This document shows, in pieces, positions 7,372-10,488 of a stretch of DNA of 10,488 nucleotides. Each line of letters begins with the position of its first letter. Positions within the stretch are counted from its first letter, which is position 1. This stretch comes from an uncultured Prevotellaceae bacterium (lineage in GTDB: Bacteria > Bacteroidota > Bacteroidia > Bacteroidales > Bacteroidaceae), in contig CALAVF010000225.1 in the NCBI GenBank assembly GCA_937892315.1, positions 1 through 10,488 on the forward strand, given 5' to 3'. A model generated the notes under the pieces. It made no database searches. It was not told the origin of the DNA and worked only from the letters and a program-made list of their open reading frames with translations. The translations under genes and the position numbers were made by a program.

Positions 7372-7482
7372 TTCCCTCGAAGCCTCAAAAGTGGTCTGAG
7401 TCACACCGCCTCGGTGGTCTGAGTCACACCACTTCGGCGGTCTGACTCAGACCACTTTTGACGTATCGAGGGAACCTTTTTT
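7372..7482 (+). terminator. Long nested hairpin with T run between convergent genes
   Basis: Outer arms TTCCCTCGA (7372-7380) and TCGAGGGAA (7466-7474) pair perfectly. After a 4-by-4 internal loop, a 19-base arm (7385-7403) pairs perfectly with 7443-7461. On the plus strand the stem is followed by CC and then six Ts (7477-7482), as in an intrinsic terminator for the lipoprotein gene. On the minus strand only a four-T run follows (complement of 7365-7368), so it may also end the toxin-antitoxin transcript, though less well. The enclosed 39 bases can form smaller hairpins, one closed by a TTCG loop. Confidence 0.7.
7391..7460 (+). repeat. Imperfect 23-base tandem repeat, about three copies
   Basis: Copy 1 (7391-7413) and copy 2 (7414-7436) share GTGGTCTGAGTCACACC followed by GCCTCG or ACTTCG. 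A diverged third copy (7437-7460) reads GCGGTCTGACTCAGACCAC at its start. Each unit holds a near-palindrome of the form GGTCTGA-S-TCAGACC, exact in copy 3, so different copies can pair with one another. It forms the core of the long hairpin. Confidence 0.85.
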
Positions 7483-7503
7483 GCCCTCTCTCCGTTCTCC
7501 TTC

Positions 7504-7809
7504 CTACAGCCCCCCGTTCAGCATCGTGTTACAATAAATAGCAAGAATGTCTATCTGCCGAGAATTATATCGGTAAATGATTCGATACTTAGGGTGGACA
7601 GTAAAAGAATAATATGTGTATCGGGAAGTAGATAAATTCTGTTCAACCCTTCCCATTGAAGGGTATGCCGCCAATGTATTGATGGTTGAATAGATACCAC
7701 GCACAAATTTGCTCGCCGCTGTGTATCCCACATTGTCGAGATACCAATCGGCGACACTATTCATACGCTGCAATGCACGTTTATGTATGACAATCTTCAA
7801 CATCCCCAT
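7504..7809 (-). CDS. RelE/ParE-type toxin of a type II toxin-antitoxin pair
   Basis: The gene encodes 101 residues from the ATG at 7809, or 99 from the ATG at 7803 (MLKIVIHKRAL). The sequence has the RelE/ParE superfamily layout: two N-terminal helices (KRALQRMNSVADWYLDNVGYTAASKFVRGIYSTINTLAAYPSMGR) followed by a beta-sheet with YTYYSFTVHPKYRIIYRYNSRQIDILAIY (64-92). The VHPKYRIIYR strand is typical of Bacteroidota members. Family members are either mRNA-cleaving (RelE) or gyrase-targeting (ParE); the sequence here does not decide which. The start overlaps the end of the upstream putative antitoxin gene by 13 or 7 bases, so the two are probably translationally coupled. No truncation was seen. 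Confidence 0.88.
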   Translation of the reverse strand: MGMLKIVIHKRALQRMNSVADWYLDNVGYTAASKFVRGIYSTINTLAAYPSMGRVEQNLSTSRYTYYSFTVHPKYRIIYRYNSRQIDILAIYCNTMLNGGL

Positions 7810-8000
7810 TTGGAGAAAAATGCACGTACTTCTTTTTCGGATGCATTTCCACTTTCTTCAGACAGGCGGATTTCCTCTTTCAATTCATCCTCAGTGAATA
7901 CACATGGCATTTCCGAAGACTCCCATCTCGGATAGGCTACCGCAGGTTCACCTACAACCATCGTAGCCTCGTCGTCATATTCCATATCATAGTTCTTCAT
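7797..8000 (-). CDS. Putative antitoxin partner of the RelE/ParE toxin
   Basis: The ATG at 8000 gives a 67-residue protein. A TTG at 8030 would add 10 residues but lies inside the proposed -7 promoter box, so the ATG is preferred. The protein is acidic at its N-terminus (MKNYDMEYDDEATMVVGEPAVAYPRWE), and its C-terminal half (TEDELKEEIRLSEESGNASEKEVRAFFSKWGC, 36-67) is probably helical. No DNA-binding fold is recognisable. It is called an antitoxin because it lies directly upstream of the toxin, overlaps its start and has the right size. The VGEPAVAY element resembles other small Bacteroidota proteins paired with RelE-like toxins, from memory only. It would neutralise the toxin by binding, with its helical end as the likely contact. 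Confidence 0.72.
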   Translation of the reverse strand: MKNYDMEYDDEATMVVGEPAVAYPRWESSEMPCVFTEDELKEEIRLSEESGNASEKEVRAFFSKWGC

Positions 8001-8027
8001 ATCATTACACTTTAAAATATTCACCTG

Positions 8028-8058
8028 CAAAGTAACAAATTATATTTGAAAAGGCAAA
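8028..8058 (-). promoter_or_regulatory. Probable promoter of the toxin-antitoxin operon
   Basis: On the minus strand TTTG (8055-8058) and TTACTTTG (8028-8035) are 19 bases apart, fitting Bacteroidota -33 and -7 elements with one mismatch in TAnnTTTG. The start point would be near 8021, giving a leader of about 20 bases to the ATG at 8000. No clear operator palindrome was found next to it. Confidence 0.5.
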
Positions 8059-8069
8059 ACATTTAAGAC

Positions 8070-8108
8070 AAAAAAAGTGGTGGCGGCAAGGATGCCGTCA
8101 CCACTTTT
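8070..8108 (-). terminator. Intrinsic terminator of the 752-residue secreted protein gene
   Basis: The segments 8073-8088 and 8093-8108 form a 16-bp stem with one wobble or mismatched pair and a 4-base loop. On the minus strand the stem runs into seven consecutive Ts (complement of 8070-8076). It lies 23 bases after the stop codon of the secreted protein gene and upstream of the toxin-antitoxin promoter, insulating the two units. Confidence 0.88.
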
Positions 8109-8131
8109 CATTTTATGTCAATTTTGTGTGA

Positions 8132-10390
8132 TTACTTCACCAGAATCTTAGCACTTGCACCGTCAGCATACTTCACGATGTTGATACCCTTCTGAGGAGC
8201 GGCGAGTTTAGCACCGTCAACTGAATAGTAACCAACAATCTTCTGGATGCCTGCTGGCTTCACGCTCTGGATTGCATCTTCGATAGGCTCTGGCTCTTCT
8301 GTTGGATCATACTCGTCGGCAGGAAGGTTGTCGTAAGTGTAAACATCCATGTAGAACACGTGGATACCGTTTCTTGCCAAAGAGAAGGAGAGAAGTTCGC
8401 CTGTTGCAGCCTCATAGATAGTAGGCCAACGAGAGTTTGTGTAGTTAGAACCACCCTGACCCTGATATACCAAGAGGTACTCACCTGCTGCTACACTTTC
8501 ACGTGGGAAGGTGAAGGTTGGCTGTGCCATGAAGTATGCACCCAGGTCGCCATTGATGTAGATGAAGAGACAAGAGTTGTTGTTTGTGTTAGGAGGACAA
8601 CTGATAGTGAAACCATCATAGACATGTGCGAAATCTTCCACGTAGCCATAACCATTGTCGTTGAGGTCGTGAATAGTTGCAGGGTCAACAATTGTGTCAG
8701 AAGCCACATTGAGTGTAGCACGAGAGCGGCTGCTATCCCACCACCAGCAAGAAGCGGCGTAGTTAGCAGTTGCACCAGAAAGGTCTGTACCGTCGGCTGC
8801 AACACCTTCTTCATATTCAGCGGCTGTGTAAACAAGAGAGTCGCCATTCTCAGCGATGATGTAGCAAGACTCAACTACTTCACCCTTGATGATAGCCTGC
8901 TGCTCTGCTGTCAGGTTCACGAAATCCCAGTCGTGGATAGCGTTACCCTCACCGTCTTCTGTAACAGCGGCCTTACGGTGGATGTCAACACCTGGAACAT
9001 CTGCCGCGTATGTGCCAACGCCGTCAGCATAACCTTCAACCTTCACGGTCACGGTCACCTCTTCCTTCACAGCAATCACGTCGTCGATAACAGCCTCGCC
9101 ATAAAGAGCACCGCCGTCACCTTCGTATGTGATAGAGAACTCTTCGTCACAAATGGTGTTGTTCGTCCACTTGATAGCATAAAGACGGTCTAAGCCGCTG
9201 AAGCCCTGAAGTTCGAGTGTAGGAGCATTCAATGTGATTTCGCCAATCGCAACGCTGACAGACACCACATCAGAAACAGCACCCGTCTCCGAAACAGAAG
9301 CAGCCTTTACGACCACGATACCGTCGCCATCTTCGTCTTCAGAAGCATATACATCGATGTAACCATCTTCTGGGTTATACATAATGTCACCGTAGTCACC
9401 TACTTCAGCAACGAGGTCGGTGTCAAGCACACGCTTGTAAACGGCAGTAGAGTCAACCACAACCTGATTGCCTTCCTCGTCCTCTTCGTAGATGTAGTCA
9501 TAGTGGTCAATCTCCTCAGAATCCTTCAAGAAGATTGGGTCATCACCATTCAAAGAATAATAAGTAGAAACGCTCATGCCAAGTGTTGATTCACCAGCCT
9601 TGAACTCAAGACGACGAGAGTCACCATTCACGCCTACAATCTTCAGAGAAGGAGTGGTCACAGCCTCATCTGCTGCGGCATCAATCCAAATCTGATAACC
9701 GTAAACCCATGCAGCACGCTCCGTTGGAACAGAAACCCAACCATCGTTCAGAACACGAAGATAGAGATACTTGTCAACCACCTCGGCAGAGTCTGTACCT
9801 TCCTCAATCTCGCCAGCAGCAAGAGCGGCGGCATACTGAGCATCGTGAATCTCTGGAGAGATGTCTTCTACCTGAAGAGGATCGAAGAGTTCCCAAACCC
9901 AACCTGTGTTGCCACTATAGCGTGAACCGTTAGGAATCACAAAGCCATTGTAATTAGCATCCGTACCACCAGTGTTATAACCACCGTTTGCACCTTGCAT
10001 CACAATCACCTGACCAGTCTTCATCTCGCTGAGAAGCAAGCCACGAGGACCAGAACCACTTGTCTGAATACCACGGCCAGCGGTATAATTAGGTGTTGCA
10101 ACGGCACACCAAAGATTCTCCAAACCTTCAACCGAGCAACGATAAGGAGTGTAACCGTTGAATTTGATTTCTTCGGTTGTGATACTAGTATCAAAAGTAA
10201 GAGCCTCTACACCCATCTCTGTGCCATTGATTGTCAAAGCCTCAAAGTTGACATCCTTGTAGAGACGATAATTGAACGCTTCGCTCTGGAGCACAGGGTT
10301 CTCAGAAGGCAAAGTGTAATACTGCGCACTTGCCGTGAGAGACATCATACTCATTACAGCAAAAGCCACGAGAGAGTAAAGTTTTCTCAT
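8132..10390 (-). CDS. Large secreted protein with C-terminal sorting-like tail, function unknown
   Basis: The gene encodes 752 residues. MRKLYSLVAFAVMSMMSLTASA followed by QYY is a Sec signal peptide with cleavage expected after Ala22. The last 40 residues (IQKIVGYYSVDGAKLAAPQKGINIVKYADGASAKILVK) match the type IX-like tail pattern of many Bacteroidales secreted proteins: YSxDG, then QKGINIV, then a DG turn and a Lys-rich end. A stretch at 350-358 contains DEDGDG, a DxDxDG calcium-loop-like motif. Residues 485-690, starting HDWDF, look beta-rich and could be a carbohydrate-binding or jelly-roll-like domain, which is a guess. The protein is very acidic with many Val, Thr and Tyr residues, as expected for a surface beta-sandwich protein. 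No catalytic motif was recognised. It is a single-gene unit with a terminator after it. Confidence 0.9.
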   Translation of the reverse strand: MRKLYSLVAFAVMSMMSLTASAQYYTLPSENPVLQSEAFNYRLYKDVNFEALTINGTEMGVEALTFDTSITTEEIKFNGYTPYRCSVEGLENLWCAVATPNYTAGRGIQTSGSGPRGLLLSEMKTGQVIVMQGANGGYNTGGTDANYNGFVIPNGSRYSGNTGWVWELFDPLQVEDISPEIHDAQYAAALAAGEIEEGTDSAEVVDKYLYLRVLNDGWVSVPTERAAWVYGYQIWIDAAADEAVTTPSLKIVGVNGDSRRLEFKAGESTLGMSVSTYYSLNGDDPIFLKDSEEIDHYDYIYEEDEEGNQVVVDSTAVYKRVLDTDLVAEVGDYGDIMYNPEDGYIDVYASEDEDGDGIVVVKAASVSETGAVSDVVSVSVAIGEITLNAPTLELQGFSGLDRLYAIKWTNNTICDEEFSITYEGDGGALYGEAVIDDVIAVKEEVTVTVKVEGYADGVGTYAADVPGVDIHRKAAVTEDGEGNAIHDWDFVNLTAEQQAIIKGEVVESCYIIAENGDSLVYTAAEYEEGVAADGTDLSGATANYAASCWWWDSSRSRATLNVASDTIVDPATIHDLNDNGYGYVEDFAHVYDGFTISCPPNTNNNSCLFIYINGDLGAYFMAQPTFTFPRESVAAGEYLLVYQGQGGSNYTNSRWPTIYEAATGELLSFSLARNGIHVFYMDVYTYDNLPADEYDPTEEPEPIEDAIQSVKPAGIQKIVGYYSVDGAKLAAPQKGINIVKYADGASAKILVK

Positions 10391-10415
10391 AAGAAAAATT
10401 GATTAAGTTAGTTAA

Positions 10416-10423
10416 TAAATATA
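10416..10423 (-). promoter_or_regulatory. Weak candidate -7 box for the secreted protein gene
   Basis: The minus strand reads TATATTTA here, one base away from TAnnTTTG, 25 bases upstream of the ATG at 10390. No TTTG is found at the -33 distance. The surrounding 10391-10440 is AT-rich, as promoters often are. The call is tentative. Confidence 0.3.
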
Positions 10424-10463
10424 ATTGTTAGAATTTGTTTTGCCTCAATAAACGCACACGATG

Positions 10464-10488
10464 AGATCGGAAGAGCGTCGTGTAGGGA
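10464..10488 (+). other. Illumina TruSeq adapter sequence (assembly artefact)
   Basis: The last 25 bases begin AGATCGGAAGAGCGTCGTGT and match, base for base from memory, the reverse complement of the TruSeq universal adapter. It is not genomic DNA. It shows that this edge is the end of a contig built from untrimmed reads. Confidence 0.97.

Noticed and set aside
7113..7404. Minus-strand frames with CRSACS-like internal repeats at 7113-7404
   Set aside because: The protein repeats are just translations of the 24-base DNA tandem repeat, and the frames run into the lipoprotein gene on the other strand.
7372..7482. CRISPR-like array suggested by the 23-base repeats
   Set aside because: The units abut with no spacers and only about three copies exist, so this is a tandem and inverted repeat.
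8360..9193. 277-residue plus-strand open frame opposite the secreted protein gene
   Set aside because: It is a Cys- and Val-rich antisense translation of a well-supported secreted protein with signal peptide, tail and terminator.
10424..10488. Possible -33 promoter element or terminal repeat at the right edge
   Set aside because: The last 25 bases are sequencing adapter, and no TTTG lies at the needed distance in the genomic part.

Overview
The window looks like chromosomal DNA of a member of the Bacteroidota, most likely Prevotellaceae or a close Bacteroidales relative. The basis is family content (DUF4836-type and DUF4738-type lipoproteins, a methionine aminopeptidase with an N-terminal extension, a secreted protein with a type IX-like C-terminal tail), promoters of the Bacteroidota TTTG / TAnnTTTG kind, and starts with no clear Shine-Dalgarno sequence. 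The right edge is not biological: the last 25 bases match an Illumina TruSeq adapter, so this is the end of an untrimmed assembly contig.

Region 1 (1-6531, all minus strand) is a tightly packed run of seven genes. In transcription order they are map (methionine aminopeptidase), tsaD (tRNA t6A synthesis), rsmE (16S rRNA m3U1498 methylation), a DUF4836-type lipoprotein, an unusual ABC ATPase, a MacB/FtsX-like permease, and a phosphotransferase cut off by the left edge. Gaps are 5, 31, 4, 13, 13 and 5 bases, and a TAACTTTG box sits just upstream of map, so one transcript is likely. The first three genes mature proteins and translation RNAs. The last four look like an uncharacterised envelope module.

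Region 2 (6532-7503) starts with a divergent promoter region and a plus-strand DUF4738-type lipoprotein. It is followed by about 220 bases of dense non-coding structure: a 24-base tandem duplication that includes the lipoprotein stop codon, a perfect 13-bp hairpin, and a long nested inverted repeat built on a 23-base tandem repeat. The last is followed by a T run and probably terminates transcription between convergent genes.

Region 3 (7504-8058, minus strand) is a small toxin-antitoxin pair: a RelE/ParE-type toxin whose start overlaps the end of the upstream putative antitoxin gene, with its own promoter.

Region 4 (8073-10390, minus strand) is a 752-residue secreted protein of unknown function, with a Sec signal peptide, a DxDxDG loop and a C-terminal sorting-like tail, followed by a strong intrinsic terminator. 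No tRNA, rRNA, CRISPR array or insertion sequence was recognised.
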